Below are positions 1 to 9,024 of a stretch of DNA of 64,000 nt, one piece after another. Position numbers and translations under genes: made by a program. The notes beneath the pieces were generated by a model. That model did not search any database. It was not told the origin of the DNA and saw only the letters and a list, made by a program, of their open reading frames with translations. The stretch covers positions 62,001 through 126,000 of the forward strand of contig JAOEKQ010000001.1 in assembly GCA_028379895.1 (NCBI GenBank), in the 5' to 3' direction. Numbering within the stretch: the first letter of the stretch is position 1; every line of letters starts with the position of its first letter. Origin of the DNA: Burkholderiales bacterium (GTDB taxonomy: Bacteria > Pseudomonadota > Gammaproteobacteria > Burkholderiales > Eutrophovitaceae).

Positions 1-504
1 CCAGCCCGTAAATGTTTCCAACCAATGCTCAGGCTTGCCGCCTCTCATATTTGCCAATAGCTCGTCATAGCTATCACTTTGTAATAGTGTCTCGAGTTCT
101 GATGAAAGTGCTGTTGCTGTTTTGAAACTCCACATCGGAAGTAATCCTGCGTGCACCATGGCATGCTTGCCATTTTTGAAAAAAACCGGCTGGTGACGAA
201 GCCACTGAAGTAAGTCATTCCGGTCTGGTGCATTGAGAATGTCGTGGATAGTATCGTCGGCCCTTAATGTCCCAGCACCGCTCGCTACGGCAAGCAAATG
301 TAGGTCGTGATTGCCAAGCACAATCCTGACGGACTCCTTGATACTGTATACGTGCCTTAGCACCTTTAGGGAGCCTGGACCTCGATTGACTAGATCCCCG
401 GCAAGCCAAAGCTTATCTTTTTTAGGATTAAATTTGAGCGTCCCGAGTAGCGCTAGAAATGTTTTTACGCAACCTTGGATGTCACCAATTGCGTAGGTCG
501 CCAT
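1..504 (-). CDS. apaH: Symmetrical bis(5'-nucleosyl)-tetraphosphatase ApaH (3' part missing)
   Basis: Hydrolyses diadenosine tetraphosphate (Ap4A) to two ADP in the cytoplasm. The open frame reads from an ATG at 504 to the window edge without a stop, so 168 residues are visible of a family that usually has about 270-280. The N-terminus MATYAIGDIQGC carries the first metallophosphoesterase motif (GDIQGC, residues 7-12), followed by GDLVNRGPGS (36-45) and GNHDLHLLA (64-72), which supply the dinuclear metal ligands and phosphate contacts. These three motifs in this order and spacing are diagnostic. The gene starts about 30 bases from the cytochrome gene on the same strand, so it could be co-transcribed with it. 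The C-terminal part lies outside the window. Confidence 0.93.
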   Translation of the reverse strand, partial: MATYAIGDIQGCVKTFLALLGTLKFNPKKDKLWLAGDLVNRGPGSLKVLRHVYSIKESVRIVLGNHDLHLLAVASGAGTLRADDTIHDILNAPDRNDLLQWLRHQPVFFKNGKHAMVHAGLLPMWSFKTATALSSELETLLQSDSYDELLANMRGGKPEHWLETFTGW

Positions 505-534
505 TAAAAATTAATAATAAATACTGCGTTGTTA

Positions 535-1002
535 TTATTGAAGCGTTGACAACATGAAATCAACCGCCGCCTCAATATCCTCATTAGATGCCCCCGTTGC
601 ACCGCCTCTAGCGGGCATCAGGTTTTTTCCTTTGATGACGCTTTGATACAACACATCATTTCCAAGTCCTACGCGGGCAGCCCAAACTGATTGGTCTCCT
701 GTTTTCGGCGCACCTGCGATACCCGCAGCATGACATGCCTGACAAACCTTGTTGTAAAGGGACTCCCCTGCGTCTTCAACGATGATTATGCTATTCGTTG
801 TTGCGCTACTTGCCATTTGAATTGGTGGGCCAGCATTGAGTACTTGCATTCTCTTCGCGACGGCGCTGTCGCTCATCGCTGAATTGTTTGGATCGGCGTT
901 GATACCGCCTGTGATAAATTGGACCACAAGTAATATGATGGCGAGTGGCACAGTAAAGGAGAGTAATACAACGATAACGAGTTGTTTTGGGGTGCTAATC
1001 AA
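535..1002 (-). CDS. Membrane-anchored c5-type cytochrome c
   Basis: A 155-residue single-haem cytochrome c. An uncleaved N-terminal membrane segment lies at about residues 8-31, followed by a low-complexity periplasmic linker and a C-terminal haem domain with CQACH (C87, C90, H91) and a likely axial methionine M129 in NLMPARGG. This layout matches the cytochrome c5 family that shuttles electrons in the periplasm to oxidases or other acceptors. The start is TTG at 1002 because the frame has no nearby ATG and a GGAG box (complement of 1010-1013) sits 7 bases upstream. Redox partners cannot be read from the context; apaH follows on the same strand. Confidence 0.88.
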   Translation of the reverse strand: MISTPKQLVIVVLLSFTVPLAIILLVVQFITGGINADPNNSAMSDSAVAKRMQVLNAGPPIQMASSATTNSIIIVEDAGESLYNKVCQACHAAGIAGAPKTGDQSVWAARVGLGNDVLYQSVIKGKNLMPARGGATGASNEDIEAAVDFMLSTLQ

Positions 1003-1118
1003 GGGGGTGCTCCTATAATCGAGAATGTTAAAGCTGATTGCGGGTAAGCCAATTAGAAAAAGACAATTACATTTTTTTATGACTTAGATTATAAGCCAAA
1101 TTTCGGTAGTGATTTTTA

Positions 1119-1144
1119 TAGATTTATGTATTTTTATAAATCTA
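1119..1144. repeat. Inverted repeat between divergent cytochrome and YqaA genes
   Basis: Perfect 9-bp arms TAGATTTAT (1119-1127) and ATAAATCTA (1136-1144) with an 8-base loop lie in the 199-base AT-rich gap between two divergent genes. No T-run follows on either strand that would make it a terminator. An operator is possible; nothing identifies the regulator. Confidence 0.35.
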
Positions 1145-1201
1145 ATGTCAACTACGACCACGTAAAAACACTGAAAGTTTCACATTTGACGGAGGCATGA
1201 C

Positions 1202-1600
1202 ATGGAAGGGGCATCTTTGCTCGGGTTGTTCGTGGCCAGTTTTTTATCGGCTACTGTGTTGCCGGGAAGTTCTGAAGTGGTTTTCATAACGATGTTGCTT
1301 CATGAGGTGTCCTCTAAATGGACGGCTCTGTGGGTTGCAACAATCGGTAACACGCTGGGCGGTATCACAACATTTTTTTTTGGTCGACTTTTACCAATTT
1401 ATCGATTGCCGAGCAAGCGAATATTGGCGAGCGTCAGGCGCTGGGGCGGCGTTTCACTTTTGTTTTCGTGGGTTCCGTTGTTAGGGGATGCTGTTTGTTT
1501 AGCTGCGGGTTTGCTCAGGACTCACTTATTATTGTCAATTGGTTGTATCGCTTTAGGAAAATTTGTCAGATACTGGATATTAATGGTAGGCCTCACTTAA
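1202..1600 (+). CDS. YqaA-like small membrane protein of the DedA/SNARE-associated superfamily
   Basis: A 132-residue, very hydrophobic inner-membrane protein with about four membrane segments. The N-terminal half has the pattern of the YqaA/DedA group: a first helix ending in LPGSSEVV, then a glycine-rich turn (GNTLGG) before FFFGRLL. Proteins of this group are linked to membrane lipid or proton homeostasis; the exact reaction of YqaA is unknown. The start ATG at 1202 is preceded by GGAGG (about 1191-1195). It is slightly shorter than most YqaA proteins (about 140 residues), with no sign of a frameshift. The HIT-family gene follows closely on the same strand. Confidence 0.8.
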   Translation: MEGASLLGLFVASFLSATVLPGSSEVVFITMLLHEVSSKWTALWVATIGNTLGGITTFFFGRLLPIYRLPSKRILASVRRWGGVSLLFSWVPLLGDAVCLAAGLLRTHLLLSIGCIALGKFVRYWILMVGLT

Positions 1601-1634
1601 TATGACCTAATAGCCAACATTAGGATATTTTTTG

Positions 1635-2072
1635 ATGAAGTTTGAAGCTCCCTCAGATTGTTTACTTTGTACTCCAAGTGGTGAACAAGTGCTCTGGACA
1701 AATGATTTCGTTAGGGTGATTTCAATTTGTGATGAAGCATACCCAGTTTTTTGTCGAGTAATCACCAATCAGCACTACGTTGAGTTTTCAGATTTAATTC
1801 GTAGTCGCCGAGAGCTCGTCATGTATGTTGTTTATGCAGTCGAAAAAGAAATGCGGACTTTGCTTAGCCCTACCAAAGTAAATATCGCATCTTTTGGTAA
1901 CCTTGTTCCGCATCTTCATTGGCACGTGATTCCTCGTTTTCGAGGAGATCCACATTATCCAAATCCAATCTGGGGGGCCTTTACCGGTGGACATCCAGTT
2001 AATCCGCCAGAAGGATTTTGGGATAAATTCGTGACGTCTTTGAGTGAGTCTTTAGATCCTATCGCCACTTAG
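1635..2072 (+). CDS. HIT-family nucleotide hydrolase/transferase
   Basis: A 145-residue histidine-triad protein. The catalytic triad motif HLHWHVIPR lies at residues 93-101, the middle histidines (H95, H97) being positioned for the phosphoramidate intermediate. It belongs to the short, HINT/Fhit-like 'diadenosine tetraphosphate hydrolase' subgroup common in betaproteobacteria, and probably cleaves a nucleoside phosphoramidate or dinucleoside polyphosphate in the cytoplasm. Two N-terminal cysteines (CLLC, residues 9-12) resemble the extra zinc site of some HIT proteins, which is only a suggestion. ATG at 1635 is chosen over the TTG directly before it because AGGA at 1622 is then well spaced. 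ApaH, another Ap4A enzyme, is nearby. Confidence 0.9.
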   Translation: MKFEAPSDCLLCTPSGEQVLWTNDFVRVISICDEAYPVFCRVITNQHYVEFSDLIRSRRELVMYVVYAVEKEMRTLLSPTKVNIASFGNLVPHLHWHVIPRFRGDPHYPNPIWGAFTGGHPVNPPEGFWDKFVTSLSESLDPIAT

Positions 2073-2091
2073 GTCCGCATGCGTGTTGGTT

Positions 2092-3387
2092 TTACTGCGA
2101 AACGACTGTATCTTTCGAAAACCGAATTGAAAACTGACTGCCCTTGTTCGTTTTACTTGTTATTTCTAGTTTTGCGTCATGACGATTAAGGACATGCTTC
2201 ACGATGGCCAACCCAAGCCCAGTACCGCCAGTTTCTTGTGATCGACTTTTATCGACCCGGTAAAAACGTTCAGTCAGTCGACTAAGATGTTCTGGTGCGA
2301 TGCCCACTCCTTGATCTTGACATGAGAAGACCGGCTCGTTGTCTACCAGAGCCCATTTAATGGAGATTGTGCCGCCGTTAGGCGAGTAGCGTACTGCGTT
2401 ACTAACTAGGTTTGATAGTGCGCTTCTGATCTCTTCTTCGGACCCAAGGATATTAAGGTTATTCGCAGCTTGAACATTAACGATATGATTTTTTGTCGAT
2501 AATGCCTCTGCTTCTAAGCTGATACTTTGAATGAGGCTTAACATGTTTATTACCTCTCCCTCTGGGGGTTCAGAGGTTTCAAGACGAGTCAACGCTAAGA
2601 GATCAGTGATGAGTCGATTCATCCGATGGCTTTGGTCGGACATTAGTTTTACGCCTCGCGTTAAAAGTTCTGGGTCGGCGGCGGGGTTATCCTCGAAGGT
2701 CTCTAGGAATCCTTGTATGACAGTTAGGGGAGTACGCAGCTCATGAGAGATATTAGCTATAAAGTCGCGTCTTGTGACCTCGAGTTGTTCTCTTTCTGTA
2801 ATGTCTCTAGCGAGCAATAGAGACTGATTATCACCAAAAGGTATCATTTGTATTGCGACCAGACGGTCGATACCCATTCTAGGTAATCGAAGGTTTAGCG
2901 AAGTCTCTAGATCTACGTTGCGCATAAAGTTACGAAATGAGGGCTGTCGGAGCAAATAATCAATTTGAACCCCTTGATCACGATTAAACGTTATTTGGAA
3001 ATATTCTTCTGCTTTTGTGTTACACCACTCGATTTGACGTGAATTATTTAATAAAATTACGGCATCCGGCAACGCTCGTACGGCTTGCTCAAATCGATCA
3101 AGCGCGCGATTAAGTTCAGATTTTGAAAGGCGTTGTTTTTTTTGAATTTTGATAAAACTTTTAAACACTCGATCCCAACCGGGATTCAAGCTAGGGAGCG
3201 CGTCCCTATTAGGCGAATTAAGCCAGCTATCGAAGAGGGAGAGTTTTTGTCTCTCTGACCATAAGGCGATTAATAGCCAAACGCAGAGTGTTGATAAACC
3301 GACCGTTAAGCCCCAGATTAACGCAAAAAATCCGGCCGTTAAGATAGGGAAAAACAGTGTTAGTAAAGCGTTTAACCAGTGTCGCAA
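2092..3387 (-). CDS. phoR: Phosphate regulon sensor histidine kinase PhoR
   Basis: A 431-residue inner-membrane sensor kinase. Two N-terminal membrane helices (about residues 7-45) lead into a PAS region (about 100-195), the dimerisation domain with FIANISHELRTPLT carrying the phospho-accepting H215, and the HATPase domain with its N box (NLVSNAVRYSP) and G boxes (DQGVGIAPEH, GTGLGLAIVKH). Together with PhoB and the Pst transporter it senses phosphate limitation; no pst or phoU gene is in the window. The gene follows phoB by 63 bases. The start is probably TTG at 3387, as no in-frame ATG exists between the upstream stop and this codon. The short periplasmic part and PAS arrangement are typical of PhoR. 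Confidence 0.92.
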   Translation of the reverse strand: MRHWLNALLTLFFPILTAGFFALIWGLTVGLSTLCVWLLIALWSERQKLSLFDSWLNSPNRDALPSLNPGWDRVFKSFIKIQKKQRLSKSELNRALDRFEQAVRALPDAVILLNNSRQIEWCNTKAEEYFQITFNRDQGVQIDYLLRQPSFRNFMRNVDLETSLNLRLPRMGIDRLVAIQMIPFGDNQSLLLARDITEREQLEVTRRDFIANISHELRTPLTVIQGFLETFEDNPAADPELLTRGVKLMSDQSHRMNRLITDLLALTRLETSEPPEGEVINMLSLIQSISLEAEALSTKNHIVNVQAANNLNILGSEEEIRSALSNLVSNAVRYSPNGGTISIKWALVDNEPVFSCQDQGVGIAPEHLSRLTERFYRVDKSRSQETGGTGLGLAIVKHVLNRHDAKLEITSKTNKGSQFSIRFSKDTVVSQ

Positions 3388-3450
3388 AAGTGAAAAGTAC
3401 CCATTCGTTAGGTTATATGTCGAATGGTATCAAATTCGAAACTTTAAGAC

Positions 3451-4137
3451 CTAAGACTTAGAAAAACGATAGCCTGCGCCCCTGACTGTTTGGATATGCT
3501 CATCATATCCCGATTTTTCAAGTGCTTGCCTTAATCTACGAATGTGTACGTCTACTGTCCGTTCTTCTACAAAGACGTGGTCCCCCCAGACTTGATCCAG
3601 TAGTTGGGTACGCGTATAGACGCGCTCAGTGTGAGTCATAAAAAAATGTAGTAAGCGAAATTCTGATGGCCCCATGCGCAAGGCATCTCCATTAGCCGTT
3701 ACTCGATGTGTGACTGGGTCGACTTGGAGTCCATTGGTCTCTACAATATCGTCTGTTAGTTGAGGAGCGCGGCGGCGCAACACTGCTTTGATCCGGGCTA
3801 CGAGCTCTCTCGGTGAAAATGGTTTCGTAATATAGTCGTCAGCCCCTTTATACAATCCTAGTAGCTTGTCATCTTCACCTGCTTTTGCGGTGAGCATAAT
3901 AACAGGCATTGATTGGGTGCGTTTGTTTGACCTGATTCGTTTGATTAAGTCGATGCCACTGGCACCAGGCAGCATCCAATCGATTAATGCTAGATTTGGA
4001 AGTGCTCGGTCAATTAAGTGAATCGCTTCTTCAACAGAGCTCGCACGCAGTGTGTGATGACCGTTTCGTTTCAGTGTCACATCGATGAGTTCCGCGATAG
4101 CTGGTTCATCTTCAACTATAAGAATAGTACCGGTCAT
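3451..4137 (-). CDS. phoB: Phosphate regulon response regulator PhoB
   Basis: A 228-residue OmpR/PhoB-type response regulator. The receiver domain (residues 4-120) shows the acidic pair D10/E11, phospho-acceptor D53 in LIDWMLPG, T83 and the conserved K105. The C-terminal winged helix (about 130-226) contains the typical recognition region around VFVEERTVDVHIRRLRQ and ends in VRGAGYRF. Phosphorylated PhoB would bind Pho boxes of phosphate-starvation genes; a weak candidate box lies upstream of the OprP-like porin at 7504. ATG at 4137 starts the gene and phoR lies directly downstream, as in most proteobacteria. Confidence 0.95.
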   Translation of the reverse strand: MTGTILIVEDEPAIAELIDVTLKRNGHHTLRASSVEEAIHLIDRALPNLALIDWMLPGASGIDLIKRIRSNKRTQSMPVIMLTAKAGEDDKLLGLYKGADDYITKPFSPRELVARIKAVLRRRAPQLTDDIVETNGLQVDPVTHRVTANGDALRMGPSEFRLLHFFMTHTERVYTRTQLLDQVWGDHVFVEERTVDVHIRRLRQALEKSGYDEHIQTVRGAGYRFSKS

Positions 4138-4219
4138 TGAATTGTTCGCTATAGTTATTGGATAGGCTAACTATATTATGACTAATTTGTTACATAAGCA
4201 TTACTGTTAAGAGGTTAAA

Positions 4220-4594
4220 TTGGAAACAACATCCCCCGCTAATTCTCTAATTCCCACGGACGTCGTGCATCATCAAAAAACCCGTACGCTTGAGATCGAA
4301 TTTAATAACGGCGATAAATTTCTTCTAACTTGTGAGTATTTACGAGTTTTTTCGCCCTCAGCGGAGGTGCGCGGGCATGGTCCGGGGCAAGAAGTGCTGC
4401 AGGTTGGCAAGCAAGAAGTAAACATCAGACATATTGAGGCAGTAGGCCATTACGCGCTGAAACTCTCATTTACCGACGGTCATGATACTGGTATTTATTC
4501 TTGGGATTACTTATGGTCTCTAGGAAATGAATACGAAGTGAACTGGTCGGATTACTTGGAGCGGCTTAAGCAAAATGGAGCAACCCGTGGATAA
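4220..4594 (+). CDS. DUF971 domain protein (gamma-butyrobetaine hydroxylase N-terminal-like)
   Basis: A 124-residue protein made almost entirely of one DUF971 domain, the small beta-rich domain also found at the N-terminus of gamma-butyrobetaine hydroxylase. Recognisable parts are [19 protein letters not shown] near residue 25, [10 protein letters not shown], and [23 protein letters not shown]. In many proteobacteria this gene sits directly before ubiE, as here. Some members have been linked to iron-sulfur or ubiquinone-related processes, but no defined activity can be stated. The start is TTG at 4220, preceded by AGAGG; its end overlaps the ubiE frame by 20 bases, suggesting translational coupling. 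Confidence 0.85.
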   Translation: METTSPANSLIPTDVVHHQKTRTLEIEFNNGDKFLLTCEYLRVFSPSAEVRGHGPGQEVLQVGKQEVNIRHIEAVGHYALKLSFTDGHDTGIYSWDYLWSLGNEYEVNWSDYLERLKQNGATRG

Positions 4595-5366
4595 ATTACA
4601 CAGTGTACGTATGAGTGGAGCAAATTTCGATCAATCTGAAACGACTCATTTTGGTTATCAAGAAGTCGCTGAGTCAGAAAAAAGTAAGAGAGTAGATGAG
4701 GTCTTTAGCTCGGTTGCTCGACAATATGACGTAATGAATGACTTGATGTCGGGTGGATTACACCGTTTATGGAAACGTTTTGCTGTGCAGTTATCTGGAG
4801 TTAAAGCAGGGTCGCGTGTTCTAGATATAGCAGGTGGTACAGGAGACTTATCAAAATTATTCCTGGATAAAATAGGTCCAAATGGCGAATTATGGCTAAC
4901 CGATATCAATCTTAAGATGCTCAGCGTGGGCCGAGACCGTATGCTCGATGCCGGCCTATTGCCTCCTGTCTGTCAGTGCGACGCTGAGTCCCTACCGTAT
5001 CCAGACGACTATTTTGATTGTGTGACTGTTGCTTTTGGTCTGAGAAACATGACTCATAAAACACGGGCTCTGAAGGAGATGTATCGAGTAACCCGCCGGG
5101 GCGGAAAAGTGATCGTGCTTGAGTTTTCCAAAGTATGGAAGCCTTTAGATAAACTATACGACATGTATTCTTTCAAGTTAATACCTTTGATGGGTAAGCT
5201 TGTTGCTAAGGATGAAGATAGTTATCGTTATCTCGCTGAGTCTATTCGTATGCATCCTGGTCAAGAGGAGCTTGCGGATATGTTTCGGGACTCGGGATTC
5301 GAACAGGTTAGCTACTTTAACCTTGCAGGTGGAGTTGTAGCGGCCCATCGTGGTTTAAAGATTTAG
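4575..5366 (+). CDS. ubiE: Demethylmenaquinone/ubiquinone C-methyltransferase UbiE
   Basis: SAM-dependent C-methyltransferase that methylates the quinone ring in ubiquinone (and menaquinone) synthesis. The signatures are clear: [25 protein letters not shown] near the N-terminus, the SAM-binding motif [12 protein letters not shown], and [13 protein letters not shown] followed by [11 protein letters not shown]. The sequence ends in [11 protein letters not shown] as expected. ATG at 4575 gives 263 residues; ATG at 4611 would give [17 protein letters not shown], closer to the length of most UbiE proteins (about 250), and neither has a strong ribosome-binding site. It is followed with 2 bases spacing by ubiJ and then ubiB, the standard ubi operon. 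Confidence 0.95.
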   Translation: MEQPVDKLHSVRMSGANFDQSETTHFGYQEVAESEKSKRVDEVFSSVARQYDVMNDLMSGGLHRLWKRFAVQLSGVKAGSRVLDIAGGTGDLSKLFLDKIGPNGELWLTDINLKMLSVGRDRMLDAGLLPPVCQCDAESLPYPDDYFDCVTVAFGLRNMTHKTRALKEMYRVTRRGGKVIVLEFSKVWKPLDKLYDMYSFKLIPLMGKLVAKDEDSYRYLAESIRMHPGQEELADMFRDSGFEQVSYFNLAGGVVAAHRGLKI

Positions 5367-5368
5367 TT

Positions 5369-5974
5369 ATGCTGCCATTAATGATTATCTTGCGTTTTCT
5401 CCGACACGTTCTCAACGGATCAACAGATGCGAGACATGCGCTCGCCAGGTATGGTGGGAAAGTTATTTATGTTGATGCGCCGTTGGGACCGATTGTTGTG
5501 CGCATCACAGATGATGGGTTTGTTGAGAGCTATACCGGTGAGGCAGAACCGAGTTTGATTATAAAGCTCACTGCAGATGTGGTGCTGAATTGGCTCAAAG
5601 AAGGCGAATTAGGCTCTAAGGGCGTACGTATTGAAGGTGACGCGCAGTTTGCGGCTGATCTATCGCGAATTGTGGGTAAGCTTGACTGGGATTATGAGGA
5701 GGATATGGCCAATATTTTCGGCGATGTCATTGCTCATCGATTAGGCAAGATGCTGCGAGGTTTCGGGTCTTGGCTGAGTAGCGCACAGGAATCAATGAAA
5801 TCGTCAGCAAGTGATTACTTAACCGAGGAGGCCCAGTTATTAGTTACTCCGGTCGGCGTTGAGATGTTTATTCGTGAAGTTGATGAGGTCTCGGACGGAG
5901 TGAATCGTCTTGAAAAGTGTGTAAGTGCGATAGTCCGAATGAGACGAGATAACCAGGAAAATATCGACGTATGA
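5369..5974 (+). CDS. ubiJ: Ubiquinone biosynthesis accessory factor UbiJ (SCP2 domain)
   Basis: A 201-residue protein with an N-terminal SCP2-like lipid-binding domain (about residues 10-115, including GPIVVRITDDGFVES and KGVRIEGDAQFAADL) and a helical C-terminal part likely to form a coiled coil (DEVSDGVNRLEKCVSAIVRM). UbiJ scaffolds the soluble Ubi complex and is thought to hold the hydrophobic intermediates. Its assignment rests on this domain and its invariant place between ubiE and ubiB. Its stop overlaps the ubiB ATG (ATGA), so translation is probably coupled. Confidence 0.9.
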   Translation: MLPLMIILRFLRHVLNGSTDARHALARYGGKVIYVDAPLGPIVVRITDDGFVESYTGEAEPSLIIKLTADVVLNWLKEGELGSKGVRIEGDAQFAADLSRIVGKLDWDYEEDMANIFGDVIAHRLGKMLRGFGSWLSSAQESMKSSASDYLTEEAQLLVTPVGVEMFIREVDEVSDGVNRLEKCVSAIVRMRRDNQENIDV

Positions 5975-7488
5975 AGTTTTTTCGCGCCTTATACATTTTT
6001 GGAATAGCCATACAGTTTGGTCTAGACGAGTTCGCATCGTCGAGTCGGTTTTTAAGAGGGGTTCGAATTGTGATCCGAACCGTATTCTTTAAACGTAATT
6101 TATCAAGTCCGAGAGGCGAGCGTTTGCGATTCGCGTTAGAAAAACTGGGTCCTATTTTTGTAAAGTTTGGTCAAGTGCTCTCAACGAGACGGGACATGAT
6201 TCCGCTGGATATCGCGGATCAACTAGCGTTGTTACAAGACCGTGTTGAGCCATTCTCATCAGTAACAGTTTCTGAAATTATAAATCAATCGTTTGACGGT
6301 GGCATTCATAGCACCTTTCGTGAGTTTGATCTAAAGCCAGTCGCAAGCGCCTCAGTTGCTCAAGTACATTTTGGTGTATTGGTTGACGGTAAAGAAGTCG
6401 CCGTTAAGGTGTTACGGCCCAGCATTATGCGTGTTATCAACCGTGATATCGCCTTACTGGATTGGTTCGCTTTGGTACTTGCACGTATTCTGCCAGATGG
6501 CAAAAGGCTGAAGCCGAGAGAGGTGGTGTCTGAGTTCCAAAGGCACCTGCATGATGAGTTAGATCTAATGCGTGAGGCTGCAAATGGTAGTCAGTTACGC
6601 CGTAATTTCATCGACTCATCTAGCTTAGTTGTACCCGAAATATATTGGGACTATTGCCGTACTAACGTAATGGTGATGGAGCGTATGTCAGGTATTCCGG
6701 TGGGGAAAATAGACGAACTCCGAGCTCAAAATATCGATTTAGAAAAGTTGGCGGCATCAGGTGTCGAGATATTTTTCACGCAAGTGTTTCGAGACGGTTA
6801 CTTTCATGCCGATATGCATCCCGGCAATATATTGGTGCAGCACGATGGACGGTATGTTGCGCTCGATTTTGGAATCATGGGCACACTTACGGAGGTCGAT
6901 AAAAATTATCTGGCCCAAAACTTTTTGGCATTTTTCCGACGTGATTATCGTGGGGTCGCCGTAGCGCATGTCGATGCGGGTTGGGTCCCTAAAGATACAC
7001 GCATCGATGATTTCGAAGCAACTATCCGGTTTATTTGTGAGCCAATATTCGATAAACCTCTTAAGGATATTTCTTTTGGAAGGCTACTTTTAAATTTGTT
7101 TCAAGCAGCTAGGCGCTTCAATGTGGAAATACAACCGCAGCTCATTATGCTTCAGAAAACCTTACTTAATGTTGAGGGGCTCGGCCGGGAGTTAGATCCA
7201 AACTTAGATCTATGGAAAACTGCAAAGCCATATTTAGAAAGCTGGATGAAAGAACAAGTCGGGTTTCAGGGCTTGATTAAACAGCTTAAAAAAGAGGCGC
7301 CATTGTGGTCGACAATTCTGCCGCGTTTGCCCCGACTCATTGATGATTATTTATCAAAAGAATCGAACGATGAGTACGAAGTAAGACAAGATCAAATTAA
7401 AGACCTTATCCGTAAAGTACGACTCCTTGGTCTCACCTCTGCAGCGCTAGCGTTGTGCATTTTGACGCTAGCTTGGTTTCGACTTTAA
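5971..7488 (+). CDS. ubiB: Ubiquinone biosynthesis protein UbiB (atypical kinase/ATPase)
   Basis: A 505-residue protein of the UbiB/COQ8 (ABC1) family. The KxGQ motif (FVKFGQVLSTRRD), the Ala-rich loop replacing the usual P-loop (KPVASASVAQVH), the invariant lysine in VAVKVLRP, the catalytic loop HADMHPGNI and the DFG-like VALDFGIMG are all present. One or two hydrophobic helices close the C-terminus (LGLTSAALALCILTLAWF), matching its membrane association. It is an ATPase needed for ubiquinone synthesis rather than a normal protein kinase. Last gene of the DUF971-ubiE-ubiJ-ubiB operon. Confidence 0.96.
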   Translation: MKFFRALYIFGIAIQFGLDEFASSSRFLRGVRIVIRTVFFKRNLSSPRGERLRFALEKLGPIFVKFGQVLSTRRDMIPLDIADQLALLQDRVEPFSSVTVSEIINQSFDGGIHSTFREFDLKPVASASVAQVHFGVLVDGKEVAVKVLRPSIMRVINRDIALLDWFALVLARILPDGKRLKPREVVSEFQRHLHDELDLMREAANGSQLRRNFIDSSSLVVPEIYWDYCRTNVMVMERMSGIPVGKIDELRAQNIDLEKLAASGVEIFFTQVFRDGYFHADMHPGNILVQHDGRYVALDFGIMGTLTEVDKNYLAQNFLAFFRRDYRGVAVAHVDAGWVPKDTRIDDFEATIRFICEPIFDKPLKDISFGRLLLNLFQAARRFNVEIQPQLIMLQKTLLNVEGLGRELDPNLDLWKTAKPYLESWMKEQVGFQGLIKQLKKEAPLWSTILPRLPRLIDDYLSKESNDEYEVRQDQIKDLIRKVRLLGLTSAALALCILTLAWFRL

Positions 7489-7503
7489 GTTATATCTTTC
7501 GCT

Positions 7504-7521
7504 TTGTTACCTTTTTGATAC
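7504..7521 (+). promoter_or_regulatory. Possible degenerate Pho box upstream of the porin
   Basis: Two 7-base direct repeats, TTGTTAC (7504-7510) and TTGATAC (7515-7521), are separated by 4 bases, giving the 11-base period of PhoB sites (consensus repeats CTGTCAT). The match to the consensus is weak (4 of 7 and 3 of 7). AT-rich -10-like hexamers follow (TAATTA at 7535, TAATAT at 7546). The idea rests mainly on the spacing and on the downstream OprP-type porin. Confidence 0.25.
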
Positions 7522-7664
7522 AGTCGATCAATTGTAATTAAACCGTAATATCTAACTCCTAATATCTCCTTATCGGAAACGGCGAGTCGTGCGACCGTTT
7601 ACGCTAAGCCGAGTTTGATCGGTGTAGCACGAAAGATATCTACTATCCATTAAGGAGGCTGTGA

Positions 7665-8984
7665 ATGTTCACAAGAAGTAAGAAGACTTTGATTGCTGGT
7701 GCTGTAGCCAGTGCGCTTGCGATAGTAACTGTTGGTGCGCATGCAAATGAGGTATTGATCGACAAGCTTTATGAGAAGGGCGTCATTTCAGATATCGAAT
7801 ACAAAGAGATAAAGGCAGACAAGCCTAACGTTGATCCAAATGCGCTAAAAGGTAAGTGGAAAGGCGGTTTCAAGTGGGAATCTGTAGATAAGAAAAATAA
7901 GTTTCAGGTCGCAGGTCGTGTTCAGATGGATTACTACGATTATGACCACGAAAATGAAGAGTCGGAGTACAACATTCGTCGTGTGTATATAGGTGTAAAA
8001 GGAACTATTGATCAGATCTGGGGTGTTGAAGCTACATATAATCCCGATGCGAGTAACCTTGAATATGGCTTTTTGGACTACAAGCCAAGTAAAAAATTTA
8101 TTACGCGTTTTGGCCAACAAAAGTTTTACGCGGGTTTTGAGGAAGGTACAAGCTCACGGTTTGTTGATTTCCTTGAGCGCTCGGTTGCAGATGGCCTTCA
8201 TCCAGGTAAGCAGATAGGTATCCAGATCTTTGGTGAACCTGTTAAGAAAACGTTCTTCTATGCATTAGGTCATTACAACGGCGAGGGCTCAAACGCAGGC
8301 GAAGCCAATGCAGATAATGACGGCAAGGATACAATGTTGGCCGTTGCATACAATGCCGCGGGCGTACTCGGCTCTAGCAAAGATGTGATCGCTCATGTTG
8401 GCTATGCTACTTCCCAGGGCAGCAGAGACGGGGGTGGAACAATATTTTCACTCGATGGTGAGGCGAGAGGTGATACCTTTGGAACGTGGACAACTACTGG
8501 AAATTCATTTACCCGGGACTATACCAACGTAGTGGCAGTCGCCGCAAAAGGTCCTTTTAAGTTCATGGCTGAGCGCACAACTGTAGAGGTTGACGCAGAT
8601 GGTTCCTCCGGAGAAGTTGAAGCCAGTCAGATGTCCTTAGTGTGGCGCTTGACCGGTGAGCCTTATGCTAAGACGTACAGCATGAAGGGTATGAAAGGTG
8701 TCAAGCCGAATCAAACTTTTAATGCTAAGGGCGGAATCGGATCTTGGGAAATTGGTATCCGGAAATCAGAATGGGATGCGCAAGAAGCCGCACCAACTGG
8801 CGCAGTTGCCCTTGCTTATGCTGGCTCTGACTTAGTCAAAACTACATCCTTAGGCGTTACCTGGGTTCCGGTGGAAAAAGTTCGATTTAAGGCGAACTTG
8901 GTGACTACTGACTATGGCGACACGCAAGTTGGTGGGGAAACCGAGGAGGAAGCATTTATCTTCAGAGCGCAAATTGATTTTTAA
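7665..8984 (+). CDS. OprP/OprO-type phosphate-selective porin
   Basis: A 439-residue outer-membrane beta-barrel porin. Residues 1-27 form a Sec signal peptide ending in AHA, after which comes a short helical/linker part (NEVLIDKLYEKGVISDIEYKEI), a common N-terminal coiled stretch in OprP-like proteins. The remaining sequence alternates hydrophobic and polar residues as in beta strands and ends with phenylalanine (RAQIDF), the usual C-terminal barrel signature. The OprO/P family transports phosphate or polyphosphate, but family assignment does not prove selectivity. A near-ideal AAGGAGG (7652-7658) precedes the ATG, suggesting high expression, and a strong terminator follows at 9025. The gene appears monocistronic. 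Confidence 0.85.
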   Translation: MFTRSKKTLIAGAVASALAIVTVGAHANEVLIDKLYEKGVISDIEYKEIKADKPNVDPNALKGKWKGGFKWESVDKKNKFQVAGRVQMDYYDYDHENEESEYNIRRVYIGVKGTIDQIWGVEATYNPDASNLEYGFLDYKPSKKFITRFGQQKFYAGFEEGTSSRFVDFLERSVADGLHPGKQIGIQIFGEPVKKTFFYALGHYNGEGSNAGEANADNDGKDTMLAVAYNAAGVLGSSKDVIAHVGYATSQGSRDGGGTIFSLDGEARGDTFGTWTTTGNSFTRDYTNVVAVAAKGPFKFMAERTTVEVDADGSSGEVEASQMSLVWRLTGEPYAKTYSMKGMKGVKPNQTFNAKGGIGSWEIGIRKSEWDAQEAAPTGAVALAYAGSDLVKTTSLGVTWVPVEKVRFKANLVTTDYGDTQVGGETEEEAFIFRAQIDF

Positions 8985-9024
8985 GGAAATTACAAGCGTT
9001 TTTTTCAGTATCTCTCCATTTAAG

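Noticed and set aside
7587-7632. TCGTGC...GCACGA inverted repeat in the porin leader
   Set aside because: Only six bases per arm with a 34-base loop; too weak to call.
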